NCBI GenBank assembly: GCA_022828595.1
Contig: JAKGHH010000004.1
Location: forward strand, 77,466,270-77,530,269
Direction: 5' to 3'
From: Nelumbo lutea
Lineage: Eukaryota > Streptophyta > Magnoliopsida > Proteales > Nelumbonaceae
Length of the DNA stretch: 64,000 nucleotides
Both the position numbers and the translations under genes were made by a program. The notes beneath the pieces were generated by a model. It saw nothing but the letters and a program-made list of their open reading frames with translations, was not told the DNA's origin and searched no databases. This document shows, in pieces, positions 45,240 through 56,099 of the stretch. Numbering within the stretch: the first letter of the stretch is position 1; the number at the start of each line of letters is the position of its first letter.

Positions 45240-47091
45240 GAACAATTTAAAGAGGTGGAATGAATTGCAATTTGGGAACATTTAAAAAAAACAAAAACAA
45301 AATATTTTACAAGCTTTAGAAGTGCAAAACAAGTTAATGGTGGATGGGAATAGGAGAACCCTCTCAAATTTAGAAGAAGCCTATTAGAAACAACTGAATA
45401 ATATCCTTGCCAAAGAGAAAGCTTATTGGGCGCAGAAGTCAAGAATTGACTGGATTAACCTAGGGGATAAAAATAATAAATTATTTCATATAAGGAAGCC
45501 AAGAAAGACTTGTATCTATAAAAAATTAGGCAAGAGAGAAAATAAAAGGACAGGGATCTCCAAATATTTTAGAGAAAATTTATTGAAAAGCTCAATCCAA
45601 GGAAACGTTTGAAATTGATGAATTCATAGAGGAGACAACTGCATCATCACTGATGATCAAAATAATGCAATTATTAGGGAAGTATCTGAGAAGGAAATTT
45701 TCGAATCTCTCCAATCAATTAAGGACCTTAAATCTCCTAGGTCAGATGGCTAAATGCCTTGTTTTTAAGAAATTCTAGTACATCATAAAAGATTCTATCA
45801 TCCAATCAGTAAAAGCTTTCTTCCATTCAGAAAAATTGTCACATTTTAAATAAAACATTCCTTGCCCTCATCCCAAAAAATAGGAACCCAAAGTCAATTA
45901 ATAATTACAGGCCAATAAATTTGTGCAATACAATTTATAAGATCATCTCAAAGATTTTGGTCAATAGAATAAAGCCTTTCTCAGATAAAATTATATCCCC
46001 ATACCAAAGTGCTTTTATCCTCAACAGACAAATAAATTAAACATTCTTGTTGTTCATGAGATGTTTCATTTAATAAGAAAGAAAAAAAAATAGAAAACCG
46101 GTATGGTGGCTTGTAAAATTGACATGGAGAAAGCTTGTGATAGATTAGAATGAGACTTCATAGAAAAGTCCTAAAAATTTTGGATCCCTTAAAAATTGGG
46201 TGGGATGGGTCATTGGGTGCATCAGAACAACACATCAAATCCTAATAAGTGGAACCCCCATATAGGAATTTAAGCCTACTAAGGGAATCAAACAAGGGGA
46301 CCCCCTCTCCCCCTACATTTTTGTTTGTTGATGATTGCCTCATCTTTGTTGAAACCTCAATCAGATCTTTGTTGATGATTACAAAGTCCTCAGTCCAATT
46401 TTCAATTAACACTCTCAATAGATTTCAAAAACTTCTAGCTAGGATCTTGAGGATTCCAACCCATTCAAATTCAAACTATTATCTTGGTTCCCCTATAATA
46501 AATGGGCATGTTACAAAGAGTACTTTCATGAGTTTGAAAGAAAAAGTATATAATAAACTAGTTGGTTGGAAGAAAAGCACTCTATCCATTGCTAGAAGAG
46601 TAACCTTATTGAATGCTACCACCAGCATGATGTCTCAATTCCTCATGAGATCCTTTAAGTTCCCTAAAAATATCATTGAGGAATTAGAAAGATGTCAAAG
46701 AAATTTCCTTTGGACAAACTCAAGAGATAAGAAACCCCTTCATCTCGTTAATTGTAAGAGGGCTTGCTCCCCAAAATGCTAGAGTGGATTAGGTTTAAAA
46801 AACCTTCACTTGGTCAAAGAAGCCAATTTAGCAAAGCTAGGTTGGAAAATCATCAATGATAAAGAGAACCTTTGGGTCAAAGCCATCACTGGTAAATATT
46901 TGCAAAGAGAATATTTTTTGAATGAAAAGGAGAAAAAAATTACATCATGGGCATGGAGGGGAATCCTTAAAGCTAGAGAGCTCTTAAATAAAGGATTAGG
47001 ATGGGAGGTTGGCAATGGTAGATTAATCAGATTTTGGAAACATAGATGGACTATGGATGAGCCTCTCTCTCTCTCTGAGTTCACCCCCTAG
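45240..47091 (+). pseudogene. LINE reverse transcriptase
   Basis: Motifs are spread over several frames. WAQKSRIDWINLGDKNNKLFH is the N-terminal block near 45430. The catalytic site is FLFVDDCLIF at about 46321-46350, with FVDD. The frame 46249-46782 continues with SNYYLGSPI, KLVGWKKSTLSIARRVTLL and LERCQRNFLWTNS, and the frame 46810-47091 has LHLVKEANLAKLGWK-type text and SWAWRGILKARELL. The region around 45600-46250 is heavily decayed. Confidence 0.78.
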
Positions 47092-47785
47092 GACAAAATG
47101 CAACTTTATGCAGTCGGGTGTAAATAGTTGGAATTGGAATTCTGCTATTTGGAACTTAAATTGCCCTCAAAAGTTGAAGTCTACATGTACCTTTTTTTGA
47201 ATGAGAAGCTTCCTAAGAAATCCCACCTTCGTAGTAGAGGTTTTTACATAGATGGGGAAGAAGTATGTGTGGAGAGGATGAAGATTTGTTTCACATTTTT
47301 AAGAATGTAAGCATTCAAACCAGATTCGGAGAATGGTTTCCCCCACTATTATTGGCCCAAGTGATTATGATTCTTCTATGTTTGAGTAGTGGGACAAAAT
47401 CACTAAAAATAATGTTGATGGAGGTTTCAAAAACAAAGAAAAGTGTGCATTTATATTATGGAATATTGGAAGAGTAGAAACCAAAAAACATTCAACAATG
47501 AAACTACCCCTCTCCAAATAACTCTTGAAAGAACCTTAAAAGCCTACAAGGAATTTAATGAATTAAGCACCAAAAATTCTTTAGTGCCTTTAAATAAGAC
47601 TAGAAAACTTATTATGTGTCACCCCCCAAATGAGAAAACTATCAAAGTAAACAAAGATGCATCTCGATCTACTAGTGGGATGTGTTCTATTGAAACCACT
47701 GCTAGGAATCACTTGGGCGTAGAGTAGTAGACTGTAAAACTTATAAGTTAGGTACTACTTCCATCAATCTGTCTAAAGTGTGGCT
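47092..47785 (+). pseudogene. LINE zinc-binding region and RNase H start
   Basis: 47120-47310 contains FLNEKLPKKSHLRSRG and DGEEVCVERMKICFTF, a degenerate zf-RVT. At 47640-47730 the string IKVNKDASRSTSGM, with the first RNase H Asp, is readable and then a stop appears. The RNase H body is missing. Confidence 0.6.
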
Positions 47786-47789
47786 GGTT

Positions 47790-49560
47790 TGGGAGCAGTG
47801 AACTTCACCAACAACCCCATCACAACCTAGCAAGATCAAGGGCATCAAAACAAGTAAAACAGGTCCACAAATAAGCCATCTCTTATTTGTGAATGATGTC
47901 GTCCTCTTTTGCCAGGCAGATCACCAACAAGTTAGAACTCTCACTGAAATCCTAAAAAAAATTGAACTATTCTCAGGTGCACTCCTACTTTAATTAAAAA
48001 CCACCGTTATGCTCCAAATACTTGGGATCCTATAATGGACAGAAAGACAAACACAATGTCTCACATCAGGAAATACATGAGAGAATGACTTCAAGAATTT
48101 CAACTTGGAGCTCCAAACTCCTTTCCCAATCTTGGAGAACAACCTTGATTAAATAAGTTCTTTTCTAGTCAATTCTTGTCTACTCTATATATGCTCACCA
48201 CTATCTTGCCATCCAAGACTCACTCTACAATAGAAAAGATTTCTTGAGATTATTGGTGGCATGATGGACATCATGGCTCAAAGCACACCATTTCCTAGCC
48301 TAAGTTATGCTTACCAAAAGGCATGGGTGGGTTGGGCCTAAGAAGTAGTCTTCACATGAATAAAGATTTATTTAGTAAGAACATATGGAGAATGTTTGTT
48401 AACATGTCCAAATATATACTTTATGGAGCTTAGTCATGAGCTGTAAGTATTTCCCAAGGGGAAGTACTTTTGGAGCCAAGAAAGGCCAAAAAAAGTTCTT
48501 TTTTAGTGGAAACAAACCCATGGACTACTGAAAGAATTAAAATCAAGTATGCTTTCCACAACCCATGGGTTCCAACAAAGGTTGCAATAGAGCTATTCAA
48601 TAGGATGGTTTTTAGAACCTCTTTCTACTTACCTAACTCATCAATCCTATACAACTAAACAATATATTAGATTTATAGGCAAACACATAACTATAGACTC
48701 GAATCAATTGATCTAGAAAAATTGCCTAGAGATCAACTTAAGGTTTCCTTAATGTACCACCAATTGGCACTAGAAAAACCAGGAGTCTCTTGTCATTGTT
48801 TTTACTGGAGCTATATATGAAAAACTAAGATCCCTCCATGATTCCAAATCTTCATGTGGAAGCTTATATGGGATGGAATTCTTACAAAATATAAACATGT
48901 CTACCTATCAGCTGAGAATACAAGATATCCACTATGTTAACAATCAAAGGAAACTACATAAGCACCACCCTATTTTGCTCATGCAATTTGGTGTCAAGGA
49001 CAAGTTTGGTTTAATCCTAATAAGGTGATACATAAGCCAATTCATAAAATCATCACTCAACGGTTAAAGTCACTACAAGATACGGTGGACAAAGCAACAT
49101 GTCTTCACTTGTTTGGGAAGGAACAAACTAATCTTCAAAAACTCATTACACTCATCCCAAGTAGTGCTAACTTGAGATAGCATCTTCATATTTGTTGGAA
49201 CTGGGTTTCCCCCTCAGAGACCCTCAAATGCATAGGCTCACTCAACAAACACCTTGCAAATTGATGGCTCATTTGATACCATCTCAAGTACTGTAGGATG
49301 AGCTTTCATCCTCCAATGCCTCTTAGGAGAAACTATTGCTAAGGGAAAAGCTTGTTGGATGGCTTCATGGTATGATACTGAGATAAGAGCCCTAACTATA
49401 GGTCTAGAAGTAGCTTCATGTATTATGACATGTACAATATTACATTTTACAATGATTCTAGTAGCAAGCTAGTGGATCTTTTGAAGTCTAAAAGAAAACC
49501 TACTAAATGCATGGGTAAAGAATCTGCATTGGTGTCTCTCAAAGAACCATTTAACATAAA
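47790..49560 (+). mobile_element. second LINE fragment (RT thumb to RNase H)
   Basis: A separate plus-strand LINE piece starts with an RT catalytic region reading HLLFVNDVVLFCQA (47878-47920), where the usual ADD is VND. It continues with KGMGGLGLRSSLHMNKDLF near 48320 and ends with RNase H strings (IDGSFDTISSTVG at 49261 and ACWMASWYDTEIRAL). Stops are frequent. Its start abuts the previous LINE. Confidence 0.72.
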
Positions 49561-50127
49561 AGCTTAAGCTGTTAAATGAGGTCCTTGAATAGGTTTTGTT
49601 CTCTAGCATGCCTCCTTACACGAGGGCCCATTAGACTTGAAGCGTGGACAACACAGGCCCACCCATACTTTGTGCTAGAACTTAATCAATTATAATGGGG
49701 TCACAAGAATCGAACACTAGACCATTTGGTCAAAGTGGCTCTGATAACATCTCAAAGAACCACTCAACTTAAAAGGTTAATCTGTTAAGTGAGGTCCTTG
49801 AATAGGTTTTATTCTCTAATAGTGTCACATTCAACGTCTTCTACAATCTTTTGAGTGTGTTCTTTTTGTATTTGTAAATAGAACTCTTAACTAAGCTACT
49901 CATATTTTAGCCTACATGGCTTGTAAAGGCCAATTGGCCATATGAAACAAACATGCTACTACCTCTACTCTACAGTTTATATTTCCTGGCTAAGTAATGA
50001 AGCTTCTTCTCTCTTTTGTCACTCCCCAAAAAAATAAAAAAAAATCAAATCAAGTAGTGGATATTTCTAATCTAATTGACTTGGTTTGCCCAAGAATTTC
50101 TTTGCATTCTACTAAATTGCATGTAAC
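49561..50127. other. intergenic stretch with a short direct repeat
   Basis: The text CTCAAAGAACCA with GTTAA-TGAGGTCCTTGAATAG occurs at 49538-49595 and again at 49751-49805. No gene was recognised. Confidence 0.45.
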
Positions 50128-50248
50128 TAAGTCTTTGGAAGGAGTACAAATACAAATATATACAATGCAAATACATGTAAAATAATACAAAATACAAGGT
50201 TTTGCACTCTACAAATTTGTATTTGTACTCCTTCCAAACTGAGCCTAA
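50128..50248. mobile_element. Tourist-like MITE copy 1
   Basis: Body 50131-50245 (115 bp), with TAA target copies at 50128-50130 and 50246-50248. Inverted ends are TTTGGAAGGAGTACAAATAC and the reverse complement at 50221-50240. The sequence folds on itself around a short centre. Confidence 0.75.
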
Positions 50249-50415
50249 GCAAAAAAAAAATGGAGGATTGACTGGAATTTTGATAAAAAAAAAAGGCAGA
50301 AAACATGGCAATAATGGACCAGTTGGGATACTCTCCTCCAAACCAAAATACATGTTGGCTAGTGGTTGCCCAAATACATGCACCCTACAAATTTGTATAA
50401 GTAATGCTAATTTAT

Positions 50416-50540
50416 TTATGCTCAGTTTGGAAGGAGTACAAATACAAATTTGTAGAAGGCAAAACCTTGTATTTTGTATTATTTTGTATGTATTTGCACA
50501 TTACATATTTGTGTTTATGCTCCTTCCAAACTGAGCCTTA
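50416..50540. mobile_element. Tourist-like MITE copy 2
   Basis: Body 50419-50537 with TTA at 50416-50418 and 50538-50540. Ends are GCTCAGTTTGGAAGGAGTAC and its complement. It is directly followed by copy 3, and the two share the TTA at 50538-50540. Confidence 0.75.
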
Positions 50541-50654
50541 GGCTCCATTTGGAAGGAGTACGAATACAAATATGAAAACCTTATATTTTGTATTATTTTG
50601 TATGTATATGTACTATACATATTTGTATATATACTCCTTCCAAACTGAGCCTTA
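50538..50654. mobile_element. Tourist-like MITE copy 3
   Basis: Body 50541-50651 with TTA at 50538-50540 and 50652-50654. Left end GGCTCCATTTGGAAGGAGTA, right end CTCCTTCCAAACTGAGCC. It abuts copy 2 with no other DNA between them. Confidence 0.75.
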
Positions 50655-51796
50655 AAAAATGAATTTTTGACAATTAGTTAATGAATTTTACAAGCTATAA
50701 GCACCACGCAGTGTTTGAGACAAAAATGTATAGCACAAAACCTCAAATCCATATTTCTAAACCCTAATATTTGCACTATATGTATACATTTACATTCTTC
50801 CCAAATAGAGTCATAATAAAATACAATTTGGTGAAAGATCAATTTTATGTGTAGTTTGTCTTCTTGACCTAATGGATACTCGCGATCGAACCCACTTAAG
50901 CCCATTTCTCTAATCAAGAGGGTTACCCAGCCCATACTTGACTCGCTTCATAAATGGGTGTGGGTTTGAAGTGGGTAGATGAGAAATTGCCACCCCTGCT
51001 CGCTTGCGAGCCTGTGAATAATAATCACAAAATATTTAATTCATTCCTAAACAATAATAATCACAAATTAAAACAACACTAATACAACATTTTTGCCGAT
51101 ATGTAGTGATTTTAGCTTTTGATACCTGACATCCCTTCCAAGAGCTATATCAATTCTCTATTCCAAAAGCATGAATAGATATGAACATGCCAATTCCTAA
51201 GCTGATTCTAGGCATTCTTAATCTTAGTTGGTTGGTCTCTAACATCTTTCTCAAGATAGTAAAACATGCTTATAACTATCGCAAGTTTCTTTTGGATATT
51301 TAGATGGACTGATCTCCTACATTCTCTTTCAGTTTATGACTACTCTTGCAAGACTCTTATCCAAATATCCATGGCTGACATCTATAGGAAAGATTATGGG
51401 TTCGTTTTTTTTTTTTTTTTGAAAAGTTGTTTACTTGCGTACGTTTATAAGTTTGATTCTCAAGTAAATTATACAATGGTTCTTTTATTTATAAAAAGTT
51501 ATTGTCAAAATGGACAAAATTGTCTCAACACGTTATGTAAATTTTTCTCAATGAAAAAATTACCTAGGAAAAGTGATCATTCCATGGATCTTACATAAAT
51601 GTGAAAAACAAATATGGGAAAAGCGATCAATGGGAACCCCATTCCCATTGACGTTCCCCCCTTTCAAAATCCGAGAAACAAACGAGGCCATATGTGGTAC
51701 AAGTTCAAGAAGAATATAGGGTTTTTCAAGACCCCTATATTTGTGTCATGGTCTTTTTCTATTTAATCCACTGCCTCAAGATCCCTTTTAACAAAA
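50655..51796. other. intergenic stretch without a recognised gene
   Basis: A half-copy of the same MITE family lies near 50775-50815 (TACATTTACATTCTTCCCAAA). A plus-strand frame at 51266-51598 has no recognised domain. A long T run is at 51402-51420. Confidence 0.45.
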
Positions 51797-51845
51797 ACAG
51801 AAGAAGAAGAAGAAGAAGAAGAAGAAGAAGAAGAAAAAGAAGAAG
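51797..51845 (+). repeat. (GAA)n microsatellite
   Basis: About 49 bp of nearly uninterrupted AGA/GAA repeats with one AAAAG break. It is a simple repeat with no coding meaning. Confidence 0.9.
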
Positions 51846-51896
51846 GGCCCTAATATGATATTACAACATTCTTTCAAAATGATGTATTTGGTTTTA

Positions 51897-52885
51897 GGTA
51901 TGGGTGCAGCTTGATCAGCACCAACCCGAGCCCCGATTGACGTAGCCCACAATTTTACATGGGTTGGACTTGGATTTCCAATCCTTGGGCTGAGCCTTGG
52001 CCCAAAAGTTTGAGTTTTTTATTTTTCAGGCAGGGACCAAATCTAGCCCTTAAGTAGCTTGAACACAATCCAAGCCCAGCCCTATCCTTGGCCCGACTAT
52101 GTACATATATATATGCATCTAGGGGTGCAACTCAAGTGGATTGAGTTGGATTTAAGGTTAACCCAAGCCCAACCCTAAAAGGTGCAAACCTCGGCTTGGG
52201 CCTAACTCAACCCAGGGTTAAGCACAAGCTTATTAATCCTAGTCCACTAGCAACACAAATTGAGATAGTTGGCCTTGTGTGAGTTGGTTAGATTTGAAAG
52301 AATTTATGTATATATTTTTATATTATCATTTTATTTGGCTTTATAGCCCAATTTAAGAATAGAATTGATTGAAAATATGTATATATAATTTATACACATA
52401 TGCATGTATACATAATTAGAAAAAAAATATTGTATATAAATATAATAAGCATATGTATATATATTTTTTGGCCGGGCTCAGGCTACCCAAGCACAACCCA
52501 AGTTTAGGTCAGGCCCAGGCCCAGCCTGTGCAAAAACTTGGGTTGGGTCGAATTGGGTTTGGGTTGGACCTGCCCAAGTTACACCCCTGTATACATCTAC
52601 AAACACATATTTGTAATGCATACAACATATACACATATTTGCATTTTTTTGTTAAATTATACATATATGCGTACATTTATATTGAATTTTAGTGAGGGAT
52701 AATGATTGACTAACTCGAGCTCGGCCTGAGTTTGTACCTAACATGAGTGCATAAAATTTCAATTCAGGCTGGGTCCGGATTGGACAATTTGCACTTGAAC
52801 TTGGGTTCGGTCCTTAGGCCCAATTCTTAGTGTTGGGCTTCGATTTGGTTGAACCTAAACCCAACTCAACTCGTCTGACTTCTGA
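51897..52885. mobile_element. outer hAT-like word-repeat element, interrupted
   Basis: The left arm (51897-52110) has GGTATGGGTGCAGC and GGGCTGAGCCTTGGCCC words. The right arm (52715-52885) has GAGCTCGGCCTGAG, GGGTCCGGATTGG and CTAAACCCAACTCAACTC words. The AT-rich core between them is split by a second element at 52120-52589. The right end of the outer element is unclear. Confidence 0.5.
52112..52597. mobile_element. hAT-like element with 8-bp target copies
   Basis: Body 52120-52589 (470 bp). Ends are TAGGGGTGCAAC and, as complement of the right end, CAGGGGTGTAAC. TATGCATC (52112-52119) and TATACATC (52590-52597) are an 8-bp target duplication with one mismatch, the hAT size. Arms are made of GGGTTGGGTCGAATTGGG and CAACCCAGGGTTAAGC words around an AT-rich core. 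No coding sequence is present. Confidence 0.78.
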
Positions 52886-52973
52886 ATCGGTTTTCCACTT
52901 GCCCGAGACAGAAAATTTTCTGTCCCGTCCAATACTATTAGACCACGTCATATTCTTCCACTTATTTTGAAAT

Positions 52974-53369
52974 TAAGGCTGTGTTTGGAAATGATGCAAA
53001 TTGAGTGTAAATCCCGGTTTAGGGAAAATTTGCACTTTGGTTCACTTTTGCCTGTGTTTGGCAACATTACATTTATGCATTGACAAATGACGGAAACACA
53101 TTTTCCAATGCATATTTACATTGATAATAAGATGTAAAAGTACATTAATAAAAAAGAAGTAAATTTGCATTCAAGTGGGCTTTTGATAAAAAAAAAGGAA
53201 TATGCTTTATTGGAATTTGTATTTGCATCCATTATAGCTAAAAGTCTATTTGGTAATAAGGTAAATTTGTCGGTACAAAACTAACCCAACTTTACAATTT
53301 ATATGGACCATTTTATAATCTACATATTTGCATTTACACTTATTTGCATCGCTTCCAAACGCAACCTAA
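52974..53369. mobile_element. Tourist-like MITE with TAA target copies
   Basis: Body 52977-53366 (390 bp). Ends GGCTGTGTTTGGAAATGATG and, as complement, GGTTGCGTTTGGAAGCGATG are inverted. TAA lies immediately outside both ends (52974-52976 and 53367-53369). The interior has no open frame of interest. Confidence 0.78.
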
Positions 53370-53439
53370 CAGAATTAGGATGCTAACGGACGGTGTGGGC
53401 TTCAGATTTTATCAAATTTGTTTAATCCCTCCTCCCTTT

Positions 53440-53660
53440 TTCATTCTATCATTGGCCGTTCCCGAGTTCTCTTCTTCTCCCTCCCCTCTCCACCCACTGC
53501 CCCTTTATTGGAGATGAAGCTACATCTGAGCCACTACAAATCTCTCTCTCCATCTCTTCTCTCCTCCCTCCCCACCGACACGCTAGGTCGCAATGCGAAT
53601 CGCAACCCTCTCCCATAGGGATCAATAACTGATGTGTTATCATCCAAGAAAGACATGGGT
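53440..53660 (+). repeat. arm 1 of partly inverted, partly direct repeat
   Basis: 53440-53605 matches the complement of 54488-54655 (shared words TCTCTTCTTCTCCCTCCCCT and GCTACATCTGAGCCACTAC), while 53591-53660 matches 54415-54484 in direct orientation (AGGGATCAA, GTTATCATCCA, GAAAGACATGGG). The copied unit was therefore rearranged in the second locus. Confidence 0.75.
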
Positions 53661-53755
53661 GACTTACAATTGAATGAAGTCTTGGGCTTGAAGGCTCTTG
53701 AGTTGATGCAAGATAGAGTAAGCTTAGGAATGGTGGATGAGCTTTCACAGTCGAG
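53630..53755 (+). other. exon-like open segment, unrecognised
   Basis: Following the repeat arm, one plus frame reads SSKKDMGDLQLNEVLGLKAL then ELMQDRVSLGMVDELSQ and a stop. The composition is protein-like and the text is not low-complexity. No family was recognised and no flanking exon was found. Only its beginning (GTTATCATCCA to GACATGGG) recurs at 54456-54482. Confidence 0.25.
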
Positions 53756-54410
53756 CTGAAATGCTGGTGTTTGATTCAGTTTTAGGAAGATTTCTATCAA
53801 ACACTTGATCAGTTCTTCTGAGAGACTATTTGGCTTTTCTGTGTTGGTCTCCTCATCTTCTAGAAGGCTTTATTTTTTGCTTCTCGCATTGCATCTTCTG
53901 GTATTTCAGCAAACTCATATGTTCACATATGCAAGCAATCTTATAAGCAAATGGAAAGTTGGAAATATAACAGATGGTAATTAATCCTCCATAAACAAGA
54001 TATGAAGATATAGCAACGTCAAGTTTGGGGGATCTCAGCTTCAGCTTGGGTTGGTTTTTTCATTTTTGGCATAAGATATCTGGTGGGTTCCACATCCACC
54101 TGTACGGTGGGCCCAAAGCTCTGAATGTCATTCGTGGTGCTTAAATATAACTTAGGCTCTGTTATTATAAGAGCTTACCATTTAAGCTCGTGGAGTTCAT
54201 GGTCCGGAATTCTGAAGTAGGAGCTACAGAAGCTTTTAGTTGTTGGCTTCTATAATCTTTTGCATCATAGAGTGGAGGTATGGGTGATATTTCAATGTCT
54301 GCCAGTCCTTTTAGGCTTTCTAACCCACAAACCAAATGTTTCTCTTTTTAATCGTCTTCGTCAATGCTGCTATACCCGCCATAGTTCATATTCCCTATTC
54401 TGTTTCTTTT
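53756..54410. other. spacer between repeat arms
   Basis: No gene or domain was recognised. The stretch separates the two arms described at 53440-53660 and 54415-54660. Confidence 0.4.
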
Positions 54411-54414
54411 CCTT

Positions 54415-54660
54415 GCGATGCAAATCGTAACCCTCCCCCGTAGGGATCAACAACTGGTGTTATCATCCAGGAAAGACATGGGTTGTGATTCGCGTCGCGA
54501 CACAGCATGTTAGTGGGGAGGGAGGAAAAGAGAAGAGAGAGAGATTTGTAGTGGCTCAGATGTAGCTTCGTCTCTGATGAAGGGGCGGTGGGTGGAGAGG
54601 GGAGGGAGAAGAAGAGAATTCGGGCGGGAATGACCAAACGATGGAATGAAAAGGGAAAAG
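54415..54660. repeat. arm 2 of repeat, with an 84-bp inner inverted end
   Basis: 54415-54498 has inverted ends: GCGATGCAAATCGTAACCC on the left and the complement of GGGTTGTGATTCGCGTCGC on the right. 54488-54655 is the inverted copy of 53440-53605. So this locus combines a small inverted-end unit with an inverted flank. Confidence 0.65.
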
Positions 54661-54664
54661 GGGT

Positions 54665-55860
54665 TAAACAATTTTTTTTTTGTTGTTTTTGTTTTTTTTT
54701 TTTGAAAAGAGAAAGTGTATTATACACAACGGGGGTAGTACGTCCCAAAAAATCTGCAGAAGAAATAAGAAGAAGGGAACGGGGGAGGGAGTTGATCAAA
54801 AAATATAGGGAAAGGGTAGAAGAAGAAAGAGCTTCATGAGCAAGCAAATTTGCCACCTGGTCAACTTCTCTCAAAAATGACTCTCCTCCTCAAGCAATAA
54901 GAAATGATACCTTTCAAATTCTAAAGAACTTTCACCTTTTTGTTGAGGCACGAGATGACCAATAATGAATCATCCTCAATTATAATAGGATGCTCCCTAT
55001 AGTTTGTCGCTTGAAAGTTTGCTTCCCATGCAGCCCATGCTTCTGCTTGGTTGATGGTATAGGTGCCAAGTTTATATGCTTTAACCGTTAGCACCTGATC
55101 AAGATGGTCACGAACAATACTAGCCACAAAACATATTCTATCATTGTTACGAGAAGCATCAAAGTTTATTTTAATAGTGTCAAATTTTAGAGCACTCCAA
55201 ATAATTAGTTTCCACACTAGTCCATTCAGGCAATGTCTTTATCTTTGCTCCCATCAAGAAACTCTAAAAACATATCTAGAGCCCGTTCCAAAATAACTGG
55301 AATGGGAGTTGAAACATTATTGAAAGTTTTCGAGTTTCTATTTTTCAAGACAACCCAAATAACAAAAACTTGTTTTTCCTTTACTAAAAAAATCTTGTTT
55401 TACTTTTTACTGCCGACCCTTGTCCACCAATCACTTAAATTTTAATTCTCATTTGGTTCCTCCAGGGGAGTGTTTAATGTAAGCCACATTTGCTTTGTGT
55501 GGGCACAATTTTTAAAAATATGATCAGTATACTCTCATCCCCACAAAAGCTATAAGAGCCATCGATGTTATATCCTCTTTTTCTTAGATGACATTTAGTA
55601 GGAAACCTACTGTTAATATGGAAAAAGAGAAAAGTCTTCATCTTTGGGAGGCATTTGATGTTTCGAATATTATCCAGCCAATTAAAGGTACCATTTAGGT
55701 CAAGAATAGAAGAGCAATTCAACAAATAAGTTGTTTTTATAGAGAAAATCATCTTAGCATTACACCCCCAAATAATTTTATACTCAGATAGAATTAAAAT
55801 CAATAAAAATTGTCTTAATATCTTGCCAAATTTAATCAAATACCTCTACCTTTATTTTTT
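54665..55860 (-). mobile_element. LINE 3' tail fragment
   Basis: On the minus strand: zinc-binding region (55474-55839), RNase H (54840-55217) and a poly(A)-like tail (T-rich 54670-54702 on the plus strand). RT and everything upstream are missing. The piece is a 5'-truncated insertion or a deleted copy. Confidence 0.78.
54840..55840 (-). pseudogene. LINE zf-RVT and RNase H remnant
   Basis: The frame 55474-55839 contains FNWLDNIRNIKCLPKMKTFL, HLRKRGYNIDG and FCGDES, a zinc-binding reverse-transcriptase tail with one Cys left of the usual cluster. The frame 54921-55217 has TIKINFDASRN (first RNase H Asp), NQAEAWAAWEAN (Glu) and IIIEDDSLLVI (second Asp region). The last motif, REVDQVANLLAHEAL, begins the neighbouring frame at 54830-54874. 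Stops and frameshifts separate the parts. Confidence 0.75.
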
Positions 55861-55966
55861 CTTCATTGTAGCATTCTCTTCCAAAATCCATCATGTTCGT
55901 TACATGTGCATCTAATTCCATTAGTTTCAAAATAAGTGGGAGAACATGACGTCGTAAAACAGTATC

Positions 55967-56071
55967 GGACAAAAAATTTTCTGTCCCTTGGGGACATACG
56001 ATCCGAACTCCATCAGGTCCCCGAGAGGAGCTCGGATCGTCTGTCCCCTGGGGACAGAATTTTTTATGTCC
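55967..56071. repeat. 105-bp palindrome
   Basis: GGACAAAAAATTTTCTGTCC on the left pairs with GGACAGAATTTTTTATGTCC on the right. The inner part also pairs: CGATCCGAACTCC with GGAGCTCGGATCG. Only a centre of about 18 bp is unpaired. A related piece, GACAGAAAATTTTCTGTCCC, is at 52908-52927. It is probably a small MITE. Confidence 0.8.
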
Positions 56072-56099
56072 TAACCAATAAGATCCCAACACACCTCCC

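Larger units (their letters stand above)
44990..47785 (+). mobile_element. 5'-truncated, decayed LINE
   Basis: A plus-strand LINE remnant carries, in order, the endonuclease end (SDHISLVF near 45060), the linker with KPFRFEHMWC, RT, zinc-binding region and RNase H start. Many stops and frameshifts are present. The 5' endonuclease half is missing. At about 47735-47790 the RNase H domain breaks off and a second LINE's RT begins. Confidence 0.78.

Noticed and set aside
44864..45241. Separate membrane protein (ILIVLLIVIVI segment)
   Set aside because: The later part of the same frame is a LINE linker (SDHISLVF, KPFRFEHMWC); the hydrophobic run is a decayed or out-of-frame part.
50131..50654. CRISPR-like direct repeats
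   Set aside because: The repeats are hairpin MITEs with TAA or TTA target copies, in plant DNA; spacing is not regular.
52453..52692. Plus frame of 79 codons
   Set aside because: It comes from word repeats and the AT core of an hAT-like element; it has no domain.
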